From contig NZ_CP020694.1 in assembly GCF_003611275.1 (NCBI RefSeq), positions 434,001-498,000 on the forward strand: a stretch of 64,000 bases of DNA, in the 5' to 3' direction. Positions 19,951-29,615 of this stretch are shown here, one piece after another. A program made the translations under genes and the position numbers. The notes under the pieces are model-generated. The model saw only the letters and a list, made by a program, of their open reading frames with translations, did not search any database and had not been told where the DNA came from. Source of the DNA: Sulfitobacter sp. D7 (GTDB lineage: Bacteria > Pseudomonadota > Alphaproteobacteria > Rhodobacterales > Rhodobacteraceae). Each line of letters opens with the position of its first letter. The first letter of the stretch is position 1.

Positions 19951-22296
19951 TTATTCGCCGTAAGGCACCCAGATATTCTTAACCTCTGTCGCGGCTTGCA
20001 GGAATTCGCGCCCCGTGCCATCGGTCCCGAACCAATCGCGCGCCATACCGTGGTTTACCCAGGTACGCTTGATATTGCTCGCCGCCCCTTTCTCAACCAC
20101 GGCCGAGAGTTCCGCCGCGCCAAAGCTCCATACGGCATCAATGTCCATATGCCGCGCCATCGGGTCGGCCAGATCGGCCTGCGACCCGGTCAGGATATTC
20201 ACCACACCCGCAGGCACGTCGGAAGTCTCCAAAACCTGCACGAAATCGGTCGCCGCCAGCGGGAAGGGTTCGCTCGCCGAAAGGATCACGCGGTTGCCCA
20301 TGGCAATAGCGGGCGCCATGCAAGAGATCAGGCCCAAAAGCGGTGCCTCTGCCGGGCAAAGTGCCCCGATCACGCCCACAGGTTCCTTCATCGCCAAGGC
20401 CACGCCCCGGATCGGCACGCCGTGAACCTGACCATCGTATTTGTCGGCCCAGGCGGCATAGGTGAACAGCCGGTCAATAGCGGCATCGACCTCTTTGCGA
20501 CCATTCTTTGTCCCTTGCATCGCATCCAGCCGCGCGGCGAATTCATCGCCCCGCGCCGAGAGGTTTTCGGCAATGTAGTAGAGGATCTGCGCCCGCAGAT
20601 GGCCGGTGGTTTTCGACCACCCCTTCGCCGCATGCGCTGCTTCAACCGCGTTGCGGACATCCTTGCGACTGGCAAGGCTCACATGGCCCAACAGCCCACC
20701 AGACTTGCCCCAGACCGGCGCGGAATATCCCCCATCGGGCCGCGCTTGCTTGCCCCCGATATAAAGCTTTGCGGTGCGGTCGATCCCGTCTTCCGGGCCA
20801 CCTTCACCGCTGAATGCTTCGATCTCTTTCAACGGCTTCTGAGCGGTCTTCGGCTTCGTATAGCCCGCCAGACCTTCCCAGCCGCCCTCACGGCCAAAGC
20901 CACTCTCGCGCTTGCCGCCAAACCCGGCCGCCGCATCCATCATATTGGTGCCGTTGACCCAAACGATCCCGGTCTCCAACTGTGGCGCAATATCAAGGGC
21001 GAGGTTCACATTATCGGTCCAGACCGTCGCCGCCAGCCCATAGCGCGTGTTATTAGCAAGCTGCACCGCCTCGCCAGGCGTACGGAAAGTGGTCGAGACC
21101 AACACCGGCCCGAAAATCTCTTCCTGCATCAGCGTATCGGCCGGGTTCAGCCCGGTGATCAGCGTCGGCGGATAGAAACATCCCTGCTCAGGCATGTCGC
21201 CCGGCGTAACAAAACGCTCGCCCGCGGTGTTTGCCTCCACCATCTCGCTCACGCGCTTGTATTGCACCGGGTCCACCAGCGCGCCCACGTCAATGCTCTT
21301 GTCCAGCGGATCACCGATACGCAGCTTCTCCATCCGCGTGCGCAGCTTGGCATAGAAGCGATCCGCAACAGGCTCATGCACCAACAACCGCGAGCCTGCA
21401 CAGCAGACCTGCCCCTGATTGAACCAAATCGCGTCAACCAGCCCTTCGACCGCGCTATCCAGATCGGCGTCATCAAACACGATGTAAGGCGACTTGCCGC
21501 CCAACTCCAAAGTCAGCGCCTTGCCCGAGCCTGCCGTCGCCTCACGAATGCGGCGCCCCACGGCGGTGGAGCCGGTAAAGGCGATCTTGTCGATATCCTC
21601 ATGGGTAACAATCATCTCGCCCACAGCGCCATCACCGGTGACAATGTTAACCACACCCTTCGGCAATCCAGCCTGACGGCAAATGTCAGCAAAAAGCAGC
21701 GCCGTCAGCGAAGTATACTCCGCAGGCTTCAACACCACCGTGTTGCCCATCGCCAGCGCAGGCGCGATTTTCCACGCCAGCATCAGCAGCGGGAAGTTCC
21801 ACGGAATGATCTGTCCACACACCCCAAGCGCCTGCGCATCGGGCAGCTCACTCTCCATCAGTTGCGCCATGCCGGCGTGGTAATAGAAATGCCGCTGCGC
21901 CAAAGGCACATCGATATCACGCGCCTCACGGATCGGCTTGCCGTTGTCCAATACCTCCAGCACGGCAAAGAGCCGCGCGTGTTTCTGCAGCAACCGCGCC
22001 AGCGCATAGATTTGCCGCGCCCGGCCATGGCCGCCCAGCTTCTCCCACTTCGGCTGCGCCTTGCGCGCGGCTTTTACCGCACTATCCACATCGCCCTGTG
22101 TCGCCTGCGTCAGGCTGGCCAGAGCCTCTCCCGTCGCCGGGTTGGTGCTGTCGAAACCTGCCCCCGGCGAGGTGAACGCCCCATCAATGAAATGACCAAA
22201 ACGCCCGCCTTGATCCACGATCCAAGCCAGCGCATCTGCCGCCGATTCCGGGGCTGGCCCGTATTCCATGCTCTCAAAAATCTCGGACACGCTCAT
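19951..22296 (-). CDS. ALDH16-type two-domain aldehyde dehydrogenase
   Basis: 781 residues, far longer than a normal ALDH (about 500). The N-terminal unit is complete: Glu264 in [14 protein letters not shown], and catalytic Cys298 in [14 protein letters not shown]. After about residue 510 a second ALDH-like unit begins ([20 protein letters not shown]) that keeps the NAD-fold segment but has no GQxC motif, so it is catalytically silent. This matches the ALDH16 family, in which bacterial members (a Loktanella enzyme is the studied case, from memory) are active pseudo-fused dimers. It is 44 bp downstream of deoC, suggesting oxidation of the acetaldehyde that DeoC releases. Confidence 0.88.
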   Translation of the reverse strand: MSVSEIFESMEYGPAPESAADALAWIVDQGGRFGHFIDGAFTSPGAGFDSTNPATGEALASLTQATQGDVDSAVKAARKAQPKWEKLGGHGRARQIYALARLLQKHARLFAVLEVLDNGKPIREARDIDVPLAQRHFYYHAGMAQLMESELPDAQALGVCGQIIPWNFPLLMLAWKIAPALAMGNTVVLKPAEYTSLTALLFADICRQAGLPKGVVNIVTGDGAVGEMIVTHEDIDKIAFTGSTAVGRRIREATAGSGKALTLELGGKSPYIVFDDADLDSAVEGLVDAIWFNQGQVCCAGSRLLVHEPVADRFYAKLRTRMEKLRIGDPLDKSIDVGALVDPVQYKRVSEMVEANTAGERFVTPGDMPEQGCFYPPTLITGLNPADTLMQEEIFGPVLVSTTFRTPGEAVQLANNTRYGLAATVWTDNVNLALDIAPQLETGIVWVNGTNMMDAAAGFGGKRESGFGREGGWEGLAGYTKPKTAQKPLKEIEAFSGEGGPEDGIDRTAKLYIGGKQARPDGGYSAPVWGKSGGLLGHVSLASRKDVRNAVEAAHAAKGWSKTTGHLRAQILYYIAENLSARGDEFAARLDAMQGTKNGRKEVDAAIDRLFTYAAWADKYDGQVHGVPIRGVALAMKEPVGVIGALCPAEAPLLGLISCMAPAIAMGNRVILSASEPFPLAATDFVQVLETSDVPAGVVNILTGSQADLADPMARHMDIDAVWSFGAAELSAVVEKGAASNIKRTWVNHGMARDWFGTDGTGREFLQAATEVKNIWVPYGE

Positions 22297-22340
22297 GCCT
22301 TCATCCTTTTCCAAATACCGTCCCGCAGCCTGCAACAGGC

Positions 22341-23354
22341 TCAGGAGGTCGCGTGGCGGTAAGCCGCCGAATAGTTGCCGGTCACATGATGTTCCAACTG
22401 CCGCTCGATATCGCCCAAGAGCGAGGACGCGCCGAAGCGGAAGAGATCAGGCTGCAACCAACGGTCGCCCAGCTCTTCCTTCATCAAGGCCAGATAGGTG
22501 ATCGCATCCTTGGCCTTGGAAATACCGCCCGCAGGTTTGTAGCCCACCCGCACCCCGGTGCGCTCATAATACTCACGGATTGCCCGGATCATCACGAGGC
22601 TGACGGGCAGGGTGGCATTAACGCTCTCCTTACCTGTCGACGTCTTAATGAAATCGGCCCCGGCCATCATGCAGACCAGCGACGCACGCGCCACATTGCG
22701 CAGCGATCCCAATTCGCCCGTCGCAAGGATCGCTTTCACATGGGCCTCGCCACAGGCCTCGCGGAAGGCGCGCATCTCATCATAAAGCGCCTGCCAGTCG
22801 CCCGAAAGCACATGGCGGCGCGAGATCACGATGTCGATCTCTGTCGCCCCTTCTTCCACACTCATCTCGATCTCGCGGATCCGCAGTTCCAGCGGCGACA
22901 GGCCCGCCGGGAAACCGGTGGAGACGGCAGCGATCGGGATATTGGTCCCTTCCAGCGCCTTGCGCGCGGCGGGGATCATCTCGTGGTACACACAGACCGC
23001 ACCGGTGGTGATCGGGGCCATGCCAAGGGCATCAAGCAGATCGGGCGCAATCGGTTGGCGCGCCTTGGCGCAGAGCCGCTCAACCCGGCGCGCGGTATCG
23101 TCGCCCGAGAGGGTCGTCAGGTCGATACAGGTCACGGCGCGCAGCAGCCACGCGGCCTGATGTGCTTTTTTCAGCGAACGGCGGGCGGGCAGGGCGGCGG
23201 CGCGGCGCTCGATCGCTGAGGTGTTCGCCTGCATAGAGCGCAGCCAATCCATATCAAGCGGCATAGGCTCGACACGCTGTTCGGTCACCTGCGGCAGATG
23301 CCCGGTCGCGCCGGTTTCCGTCGTGCTTTCCTGCGGGGTCGTCTGGGTGGCCAT
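22341..23354 (-). CDS. deoC: Deoxyribose-phosphate aldolase
   Basis: 337 residues, the longer class of DeoC with an extra N-terminal region of about 60 residues. It splits 2-deoxyribose 5-phosphate into glyceraldehyde 3-phosphate and acetaldehyde. The Schiff-base Lys lies in GADFIKTSTGKES, and a second catalytic Lys is in VGYKPAGGIS. It is followed by the ALDH16 gene on the same strand; the two make a short deoxyribose-catabolic unit. No deoA, deoD or regulator gene is seen in this window. Confidence 0.95.
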   Translation of the reverse strand: MATQTTPQESTTETGATGHLPQVTEQRVEPMPLDMDWLRSMQANTSAIERRAAALPARRSLKKAHQAAWLLRAVTCIDLTTLSGDDTARRVERLCAKARQPIAPDLLDALGMAPITTGAVCVYHEMIPAARKALEGTNIPIAAVSTGFPAGLSPLELRIREIEMSVEEGATEIDIVISRRHVLSGDWQALYDEMRAFREACGEAHVKAILATGELGSLRNVARASLVCMMAGADFIKTSTGKESVNATLPVSLVMIRAIREYYERTGVRVGYKPAGGISKAKDAITYLALMKEELGDRWLQPDLFRFGASSLLGDIERQLEHHVTGNYSAAYRHATS

Positions 23355-23475
23355 CGGGTCTCTCCGGTTTGGTCAGGCGCGCAAAATGACATGGGGCCCG
23401 GGGCAAGGCAAGCGACGCTAACCCCGCGTCACGAAGGGAATGCCTGAAAAACAGGCAAAATGCCGCAATTGTTAA

Positions 23476-23519
23476 TGAGAACCATTCGCAACTGTTGACT
23501 TACATGAGAATCGTTCTCA
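23476..23519 (+). promoter_or_regulatory. Two Fur-family-like operators upstream of metal ABC genes
   Basis: The proximal site 23505-23519 reads TGAGAATCGTTCTCA, a near-perfect 7-1-7 palindrome of Fur-family type, extended by one base each side (23504-23520). The distal site 23476-23490 (TGAGAACCATTCGCA) is a weaker copy 29 bp upstream. The ATG of the metal-binding protein is at 23530, so a repressor here would cover the promoter. In roseobacters Mur (manganese-responsive Fur homologue) or Zur are the natural candidates. Confidence 0.7.
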
Positions 23520-23529
23520 TTAATAACCC

Positions 23530-24519
23530 ATGAAACATGCATCTGACCCTTTTCGCCCGTCCCGCCGCTCCGCTCTGATCGGTGGTATGAGCGCCTTTGC
23601 CCTTCTGGGGGCTGCGCCCGCCGCCTTTGCTGCGCAAAAGCTTAACGTTGTCGCCACGACAGGTATGATTGCCGACGCCGCCCGCCGCGTGGGGGGCGAC
23701 TTGGTCGAGGTCCGCTCGCTGATGGGCTCAGGGGTCGATCCGCACAGCTACCGCCAGACCCGCAGTGACATCGTGGCGCTGACCCGGGCCGATCTGGTGC
23801 TCTGGCATGGTCTCTACCTTGAGGCGCAGATGGAACGGTTTTTCGAAGATCTGGGCCGCAAGCGAGCCGTGGTTGCCGTGGCCGATGCGCTACCCAAGGA
23901 TGATCTGCTCAGCCACCCGGATTACGAGGGGCGCTATGACCCCCACGTCTGGATGGACCCGAAAACTTGGATCGCCGTGGTTGATGAGGTGACCCGCGCC
24001 CTGACCGAGGCCCATCCCGCAGGAGCCGAGACTTTCGCCCAGAACGCGGCCACCTACCGCGCCGAGCTGGAACAATTGGCCACCTATGCCGCCGAGACCG
24101 TGGCACAGGTGCCAGAAAGCCAGCGCGTGCTGGTCACGGCCCATGACGCTTTCAGCTATTTCGGGCGCGCCTTTGGGTTCGAGGTGATTGGTATTCAGGG
24201 CATCTCGACCAACAGCGAGGCCGGGCTGAACCGTATCTCTGGGTTGGTCGATGAACTGGTCGACCGCGAAATCGGTGCCGTCTTTGTCGAAACGTCGGTT
24301 TCCGACCGCAACATGCGCGCGCTGGTCGAAGGCGCTGCGGCGCGCGGTCATGAGGTCGTGATCGGCGGATCGCTCTATAGCGACGCCATGGGGGAACCGG
24401 GCAGCTATGAGGGCACTTATATCGGTATGATCGATCACAATGTCACCACCATCGCCCGCGCGCTCGGCGCGCCGGTGGCTGCGGGCGGGATGACCGGCAA
24501 GCTGGCACAGGGAAGCTGA
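23530..24519 (+). CDS. Metal (Mn/Zn) ABC transporter substrate-binding protein, TroA/MntA type
   Basis: 329 residues of the cluster A-I (ZnuA/TroA/PsaA) family. The signal region SRRSALIGGMSAFALLG resembles a Tat motif. Expected metal ligands are His72 (VDPHSY), His139 (DPHVWMD), His205 (TAHDAFSYF) and Asp285 (GGSLYSDAMG), the H-H-H-D set of TroA rather than the E-containing PsaA set. There is no His-rich loop as in ZnuA. It is the first gene of a four-gene transporter operon. I infer manganese from operon shape and operator; zinc remains possible. Confidence 0.88.
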   Translation: MKHASDPFRPSRRSALIGGMSAFALLGAAPAAFAAQKLNVVATTGMIADAARRVGGDLVEVRSLMGSGVDPHSYRQTRSDIVALTRADLVLWHGLYLEAQMERFFEDLGRKRAVVAVADALPKDDLLSHPDYEGRYDPHVWMDPKTWIAVVDEVTRALTEAHPAGAETFAQNAATYRAELEQLATYAAETVAQVPESQRVLVTAHDAFSYFGRAFGFEVIGIQGISTNSEAGLNRISGLVDELVDREIGAVFVETSVSDRNMRALVEGAAARGHEVVIGGSLYSDAMGEPGSYEGTYIGMIDHNVTTIARALGAPVAAGGMTGKLAQGS

Positions 24520-24522
24520 TCC

Positions 24523-25317
24523 ATGACACTTGAACTCGCCAGCAGTCGTGAGACCGCGCTGACATCGCGTGCCGACAGCCCGCTCGCCGTGCGCGGCATG
24601 ACCGTCTCCTACGGGCAGAAACCTGCGGTTTTTTCGGTCGATATGACCGTTGCGCCGGGCAAGATGACCGCGATCATCGGCCCGAATGGCGCGGGCAAGT
24701 CGACTTTGCTCAAGGCTGCTTTGGGCATTCTGACCCCGCTGGCGGGCACCGCCACCGTCTATGGCAAGCCGGTGGCCGAACAACGCCACCGCATCGCCTA
24801 TGTGCCGCAGCGCGCCAGCGTGGATTGGGATTTCCCGACCCGCGTGATCGACGTGGTGCTGATGGGGCTCTATCCGCAACTGGGCCTGCTGGGCCGCATC
24901 CGCCCTGTGCACCGCGCCCGCGCCACCGATTGTCTGGCCCGCGTCGGCATGGAAGATTTCGCCACCCGTCAGATCGGCCAGCTGTCGGGCGGCCAGCAAC
25001 AGCGGGTGTTTCTTGCCCGTGCCTTGGCGCAAGAGGCGGACCTCTACTTGTTGGACGAACCCTTTGCCGGGGTCGATGCGGCGACAGAGAAGGCGATCAT
25101 CGCCGTGCTGAAATCCCTGCGGGACGCAGGTAAAACGGTTGTGGCCGTGCACCATGACCTGTCGACCGTGGCCGAATATTTCGACAATGTGTTCTTGATC
25201 AATACCCACCGCGTCGCAGAAGGCAGCGTCGAAGAGGTATTCCAAGCCAACCACCTGCAAGACGCCTATGGTGGGCGCTTGGCCGGCGCGCAGATGGAAG
25301 CGTTGCAACTGTCATGA
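24523..25317 (+). CDS. Metal ABC transporter ATP-binding protein
   Basis: 264 residues. Walker A GPNGAGKST, signature LSGGQQQRVFLARALA, Walker B YLLDEPFAG, and switch His in VVAVHHDLS are all intact. It starts 3 bp after the binding-protein stop and overlaps the next gene by 4 bp. It energises import of the metal by the two permeases downstream; belongs to the MntB/TroB/SitB group. Confidence 0.93.
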   Translation: MTLELASSRETALTSRADSPLAVRGMTVSYGQKPAVFSVDMTVAPGKMTAIIGPNGAGKSTLLKAALGILTPLAGTATVYGKPVAEQRHRIAYVPQRASVDWDFPTRVIDVVLMGLYPQLGLLGRIRPVHRARATDCLARVGMEDFATRQIGQLSGGQQQRVFLARALAQEADLYLLDEPFAGVDAATEKAIIAVLKSLRDAGKTVVAVHHDLSTVAEYFDNVFLINTHRVAEGSVEEVFQANHLQDAYGGRLAGAQMEALQLS

Positions 25318-26519
25318 TCTGGGACGCGCTGACGCTGCAACTGGGCTATAACGCCACGCTGGTAACACTTGGGGCGACGCTGCTGGGCATGGCTGCGGGC
25401 GTTGGCGGCACCTTTCTATTCCTGCGCAAACGGGCGCTGGTCAGCGACGCGATTTCCCATGCGACGCTGCCCGGTGTGGCGCTGGCTTTCATGGTGATGG
25501 TCGCGTTTGGCGGGGACGGCCGCAACCTGATCGGCCTGCTGCTAGGCGCGGCCTTGTCTGCGGCGGCGGGGCTGCTTTTGGTCTCATGGCTCAGCAACCG
25601 CACACGTCTGGCCGAAGATGCGGCGATTGGCTCGGTCCTGTCGGTTTTCTTTGGGCTTGGCATCGTCTTACTCACGGTGATCCAAACCATGAGCGCCGGA
25701 CGACAAGCAGGGCTGGAGGATTTCCTTCTGGGGTCCACCGCCGGGATGCTGCGCAACGACGCTCTGATCATTGCGGTGGCCGCGGCGCTGACGCTGGCGC
25801 TGGTGCTGCTGCTTCGGCGTCCGCTGACGCTCGCCTCGTTCGATCCTGAATATGGCACCGCCATCGGCCAGAACGTCCCGCGCACGGATCTGGCGATGAT
25901 GGGGCTGGTGCTGGCGGTGACCGTGGTGGGCCTTAAAATCGTTGGGCTGATCCTGATTGTCGCGCTCTTGATCATCCCGCCCGTCACCGCCCGGTTTTGG
26001 AGCGAGCGCACCGATCACGTGGTGCTGATCTCCGGTGCGCTTGGCGGTATCGCGGCCTATGTCGGCGCAGCGCTGTCTGCGGCCCAGCCGAACCTGCCGA
26101 CGGGGCCGATCATTGTGCTGGTGGGCTTTGCGCTCTTTGCGCTGTCGCTGCTGTTGGCACCGGGGCGCGGCGCGCTTTCGGCTCTGCTGCGCCACCGCCG
26201 GTATCAGCGCCGGGTGCATCTGCGACAGGGGCTGCTGGCGCTTGCCCATGGACAACCGATCTACGAACAACTGACCCTGCGCCTGCTGCGTGCCGAAGGC
26301 TATGCGCTGCCCGATGGGGTCGCCACCAAAGCGGGCCGGGGCCGCGCCGCCAAGGCGCTGCGGGACGAAACCCGCTGGCAGTTGATCCGCCGCGATCCAG
26401 CTTACGAGGCGGCGGCCCAGCAATATGACGGTCTGACCCCCATCGAGACGGTGCTGACCGCCGACCAAATCCGCGAAATTGACAGCCGCATCGACATGCG
26501 CGGCGGGGTGATGGCATGA
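25314..26519 (+). CDS. Metal ABC transporter permease with C-terminal cytoplasmic extension
   Basis: 401 residues. Residues 1-283 form an ABC-3 type permease with eight or nine hydrophobic segments (for example LLLGAALSAAAGLLLVSWL and GLKIVGLILIVALLIIPPV). Residues about 285-401 are a hydrophilic addition with RHRRYQRRVHLRQGLL and LTLRLLRAEGYALPDG, which looks like a winged-helix of the DtxR type known at the C-terminus of some TroC/MntC permeases. It overlaps both neighbours by 4 bp. The extension could sense metal in the cytosol; this is inference. Confidence 0.88.
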   Translation: MIWDALTLQLGYNATLVTLGATLLGMAAGVGGTFLFLRKRALVSDAISHATLPGVALAFMVMVAFGGDGRNLIGLLLGAALSAAAGLLLVSWLSNRTRLAEDAAIGSVLSVFFGLGIVLLTVIQTMSAGRQAGLEDFLLGSTAGMLRNDALIIAVAAALTLALVLLLRRPLTLASFDPEYGTAIGQNVPRTDLAMMGLVLAVTVVGLKIVGLILIVALLIIPPVTARFWSERTDHVVLISGALGGIAAYVGAALSAAQPNLPTGPIIVLVGFALFALSLLLAPGRGALSALLRHRRYQRRVHLRQGLLALAHGQPIYEQLTLRLLRAEGYALPDGVATKAGRGRAAKALRDETRWQLIRRDPAYEAAAQQYDGLTPIETVLTADQIREIDSRIDMRGGVMA

Positions 26520-27445
26520 ACGGTTCTGAATTTGTGCCCCTGTCGTTGGTGCCGATGCTGACCGGCATCTTCGTCGCCGTGGCCTGTGCCCTGCCGGGGA
26601 ATTTCCTCGTCCTGCGCCGCCAAGCGCTGATCGGAGATGCGATCAGCCATGTGGTGTTGCCGGGGATCGTGGTGGCGTTTCTGCTGACCGGCGTGGTCAG
26701 CACCTGGCCGATGCTACTGGGCGCTGCGGGGGCGGCGTTGGTCGCCGTGCTGGTCATCGAAGGCGTGCGCCGCTTGGGCAAGATCGAATCCGGTGCGGCG
26801 ATGGGCGTGGTCTTTACCGCGATGTTCGCGGGCGGGGTGTTGTTGCTTGAGCAATCGGACACCAGCAATGTGCATCTCGACGTGGAACATGCGCTTTATG
26901 GCAACCTTGAAAGCCTGATTTGGTTAGATGCAACTGGCTGGGGCTCTTTGCTTGACCCCGAAGCGCTGGCGACCATCCCGGTGGAACTGCCGCGTATGGC
27001 GGTGACGCTGCTTTTTGCGGCACTTTTCACGGCGATCTTCTGGCGGCCCTTGAAAATCAGCACCTTCGACGAAGGATTTGCTCGTACCATCGGCATGAAG
27101 ACCGGGCCACTGGGGCTTGGTCTGGTCATCGTTGCGGCGATTGCCGCTGTGGCGGCCTTTGACGCGGTGGGCAGTATCATTGTCATCGCCATGTTCATCT
27201 GCCCCCCCGCCGCCGCGCGGATGATGACCAACCGATTGGAGTTTCAGATTGCGTGGTCGGTCCTTTTTGCCACTTTGGCCGCTGTGCTGGGCTATGTGTT
27301 TGCCGGATACGGGCCGCTTTGGATCGGCATGCGGGATTCGGTGTCAGCGGCGGGGATGATCGCCACGGTTTCGGGTGTTATCCTTGGGTTTGCGGCACTT
27401 ATGGGGCCGCATCGGCAAAGAGGCGCCGCTGCCCCCGCCGCTTAA
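26516..27445 (+). CDS. Metal ABC transporter permease, second subunit
   Basis: 309 residues, ABC-3 family, with about eight membrane segments (FVPLSLVPMLTGIFVAVACA near the N-terminus, AVGSIIVIAMFICPPAAARM in the conserved loop). It has no C-terminal extension, ending MGPHRQRGAAAPAA. It starts with a 4-bp overlap, forms the heteromeric channel with the preceding permease, and is followed 1 bp later by a terminator hairpin. It matches TroD/MntD in operon position. Confidence 0.92.
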   Translation: MNGSEFVPLSLVPMLTGIFVAVACALPGNFLVLRRQALIGDAISHVVLPGIVVAFLLTGVVSTWPMLLGAAGAALVAVLVIEGVRRLGKIESGAAMGVVFTAMFAGGVLLLEQSDTSNVHLDVEHALYGNLESLIWLDATGWGSLLDPEALATIPVELPRMAVTLLFAALFTAIFWRPLKISTFDEGFARTIGMKTGPLGLGLVIVAAIAAVAAFDAVGSIIVIAMFICPPAAARMMTNRLEFQIAWSVLFATLAAVLGYVFAGYGPLWIGMRDSVSAAGMIATVSGVILGFAALMGPHRQRGAAAPAA

Positions 27446-27446
27446 T

Positions 27447-27467
27447 CGAATCGCAACGATTCGTTTT
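27447..27467 (+). terminator. Terminator of the metal transporter operon
   Basis: A 7-bp stem (27447-27453 with 27457-27463), loop CAA, followed by TTTT. A second partial copy of the arm (GATTCG) follows at 27478-27483. The stem is modest in strength. Confidence 0.6.
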
Positions 27468-27491
27468 CTGGGCAACCGATTCGATTTTGCT

Positions 27492-27520
27492 TTGACCTGT
27501 GATTCGTCCTGCGTCTATAC
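27492..27520 (+). promoter_or_regulatory. Predicted sigma-70 promoter upstream of structured RNA/mutL
   Basis: A TTGACC -35 element (27492-27497) and CTATAC -10 element (27515-27520) are separated by 17 bp. A start near 27526-27527 would make a leader of about 200 nt before the mutL ATG at 27729. This is the best promoter-like sequence in the gap. It would, however, exclude the 5' arm of the outer stem described for the RNA candidate. Confidence 0.55.
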
Positions 27521-27682
27521 AGGGTGCAAGCTCCGCCGGAGACGACTTGTACCCGGGTCGCCCGCCGCTCTGATAAGACCGGAATAACAAAAGCACCAGT
27601 GCGCCGAGTAGCCGACCCAGAAGCGGATCGCCCCAGTCTTGGCGGCGGTCCGCTGACTCTGTCTTCCCCCTCTGATAGACGC
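27511..27682 (+). ncRNA. Candidate structured RNA (unassigned; 6S-like RNA or mutL leader possible)
   Basis: This non-coding stretch has strong nested complementarity. The outer stem pairs 27511-27518 with 27675-27682 (8 perfect bp) and continues, past small bulges, as 27520-27522 with 27672-27674 and 27523-27524 with 27669-27670. Inside lie a hairpin of 11 bp at 27622-27632/27644-27654, one G-T pair, with an 11-nt loop. A 6-bp stem pairs 27555-27560 with 27613-27618, and a smaller hairpin spans 27526-27550. The loop 27571-27605 is A-rich and unpaired. There is no tRNA, tmRNA tag or SRP motif. 6S RNA is one possibility because it also has a closing stem; I cannot prove it. Confidence 0.42.
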
Positions 27683-27728
27683 AATCCGATCTGGCAGAAT
27701 CGGAATGGCCCATGCTAGGTCTTGCGGT

Positions 27729-29615
27729 ATGCCAAGCCCGACCCCCAATATAAGCGAAAACCGCCCCGTCATCCGCCAGTTGGACGATTCCGCGATCAAC
27801 CGCATCGCTGCGGGCGAGGTGGTCGAGCGCCCCGCCTCCGCCGTGAAGGAACTGGTCGAAAACGCCATCGACGCGGGCGCGCGGCGCATCACCGTGGAAT
27901 ATGCCGACGGCGGCAAGACGATGATCCGCGTGACCGACGATGGCTGCGGCATCGCGCCCGAGGATTTGGCGCTGGCCTTGTCGCGCCACGCGACCTCCAA
28001 AATCGATGGCTCTGACCTGCTTGATATCCACACTTTCGGGTTTCGGGGGGAGGCCCTGCCGTCCCTCGGTGCTGTCGGGCGGCTGACGATCACCAGCCGA
28101 GCGTCGGGGTTTGACGGGGCCGAGATCACCGTCGACGGTGGCCGCATGGGCGAGGTACGCCCGGCGGCGCTGAACAGCGGCACCATCGTCACCCTGCGCG
28201 ATCTGTTTTTCGCCACACCTGCGCGGCTCAAGTTCCTGCGCACCGACCGGGCAGAGGCGCAGGCCATCGGCGATGTCATCAAGCGGTTGGCCATGGCCGA
28301 GCCTTTCGTGCGTTTTGTGCTGCGCGATGTCTCGGGTGACGGTAAGGGCCGCGATGTATTCCGCGCCGAGGCTGAGCAGGGCGATCTGTTTGAGGCGCTG
28401 CATGGCCGTTTGGCGCAGGTGCTGGGCCGAGAGTTCGCGGAAAACTCCCTGCCCATCGACGCCATGCGCGAAGGGCTGCATCTGACGGGGTTCGCAGCAC
28501 TGCCGACCTACTCGCGTGGCTCTGCGGTGGCGCAGTATCTTTTCGTGAATGGCCGCCCGGTGCGGGACAAACTGCTGACAGGCGCATTGCGCGGCGCGTA
28601 CTTCGATTTCCTCAGCCGGGACCGCCACCCGGCGGCGGCGCTGTTCGTGGAATGCCCGCCAACGCTGGTCGATGTGAACGTGCACCCGGCGAAATCAGAG
28701 GTGCGTTTCCGCGATCCCGGTCTGGCACGGGGGCTGATCGTCTCGGCCCTGCGCCATGCGCTGGCCGAGGCGGGGCACCGTGCTTCGACCACCGTGGCTC
28801 AGGCGACTTTGGGCGCGATGCAGCCCGAACCGCAGGGCGCACGGGTCTACCAGATGGACCGCGCGGGCATGGACCGCCCCAGCCCCGCCGCGCGGCAAGC
28901 GGCCTATAACGCGCAGGCGCCGGGCTTTGCCGAAACCGCAGGCGTCTGGGGCCGGGTGGAGGGCACGCCGATGCCCGAAGCGCCCGCGCCGTTCACTGCC
29001 GCGCCCGAGGGCGAAGAGGCGGCCCCCGCCCCGGACTACCCGCTCGGCACCGCGCGGGGGCAGGTGCATGAGAATTACATCATCGCGCAAACCGCCAGTG
29101 GCATGGTCATCGTAGACCAACACGCCGCGCATGAGCGGTTGGTTTACGAGAAGCTGAAGCGCCAGATGGAAGCCAACGGCGTCGCGGCCCAAGCGCTGCT
29201 GATCCCCGAGATTGTCGAGCTTTCCGCCAATGACTGCGCGCGGCTGCTGGAACTGGCGGACGAGCTTGCCAAACTCGGCCTTGGCATCGAAGCTTTCGGC
29301 GGCAGTGCCATCGCCGTGCGCGAAACGCCCGCGATCCTTGGCACCGTGAACGCCCGCGCGCTGATCCTTGATGTGCTTGACGAATTGGACGAAGGCGACA
29401 GCAGCAACATCGTGCAGGCAAAGATCGAAGCGATCCTGAGCCGTGTCGCCTGTCATGGGTCGATCCGTTCGGGCCGCTGGATGCGCGCCGAAGAGATGAA
29501 CGCGCTCTTGCGCGAGATGGAGGCGACCCCGCATTCCGGCCAGTGCAACCACGGGCGGCCCACCTATGTCGAACTCAAACTCGCCGACATCGAACGGCTT
29601 TTCGGGCGCACTTGA
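27729..29615 (+). CDS. mutL: DNA mismatch repair protein MutL
   Basis: 628 residues. The GHKL ATPase motifs are intact: [24 protein letters not shown] and [13 protein letters not shown]. The central linker is Pro/Ala-rich. The C-terminal domain carries the endonuclease motif [12 protein letters not shown], matching DQHA(X)2E(X)4E, and [11 protein letters not shown] near the end. It is therefore an incising MutL, as in most bacteria other than the MutH-containing gammaproteobacteria. The start at 27729 was chosen by homologue length; an in-frame ATG exists at 27705. The stop overlaps the rmuC start by one base. Confidence 0.96.
   Translation: MPSPTPNISENRPVIRQLDDSAINRIAAGEVVERPASAVKELVENAIDAGARRITVEYADGGKTMIRVTDDGCGIAPEDLALALSRHATSKIDGSDLLDIHTFGFRGEALPSLGAVGRLTITSRASGFDGAEITVDGGRMGEVRPAALNSGTIVTLRDLFFATPARLKFLRTDRAEAQAIGDVIKRLAMAEPFVRFVLRDVSGDGKGRDVFRAEAEQGDLFEALHGRLAQVLGREFAENSLPIDAMREGLHLTGFAALPTYSRGSAVAQYLFVNGRPVRDKLLTGALRGAYFDFLSRDRHPAAALFVECPPTLVDVNVHPAKSEVRFRDPGLARGLIVSALRHALAEAGHRASTTVAQATLGAMQPEPQGARVYQMDRAGMDRPSPAARQAAYNAQAPGFAETAGVWGRVEGTPMPEAPAPFTAAPEGEEAAPAPDYPLGTARGQVHENYIIAQTASGMVIVDQHAAHERLVYEKLKRQMEANGVAAQALLIPEIVELSANDCARLLELADELAKLGLGIEAFGGSAIAVRETPAILGTVNARALILDVLDELDEGDSSNIVQAKIEAILSRVACHGSIRSGRWMRAEEMNALLREMEATPHSGQCNHGRPTYVELKLADIERLFGRT

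Noticed and set aside
19996..22362. A 788-codon open frame opposite the ALDH16 gene
   Set aside because: Arg- and His-rich translation without domains, lying exactly over a confident gene.
27541..27660. Search for a tmRNA or SRP RNA in the mutL upstream gap
   Set aside because: No Ala-tag reading frame, no GGAAGG SRP loop, and no tRNA-like end were found.
27442..27684. An 80-codon minus-strand frame across the structured-RNA gap
   Set aside because: No ribosome site, Arg/Ser-rich translation, and the region pairs extensively as RNA.
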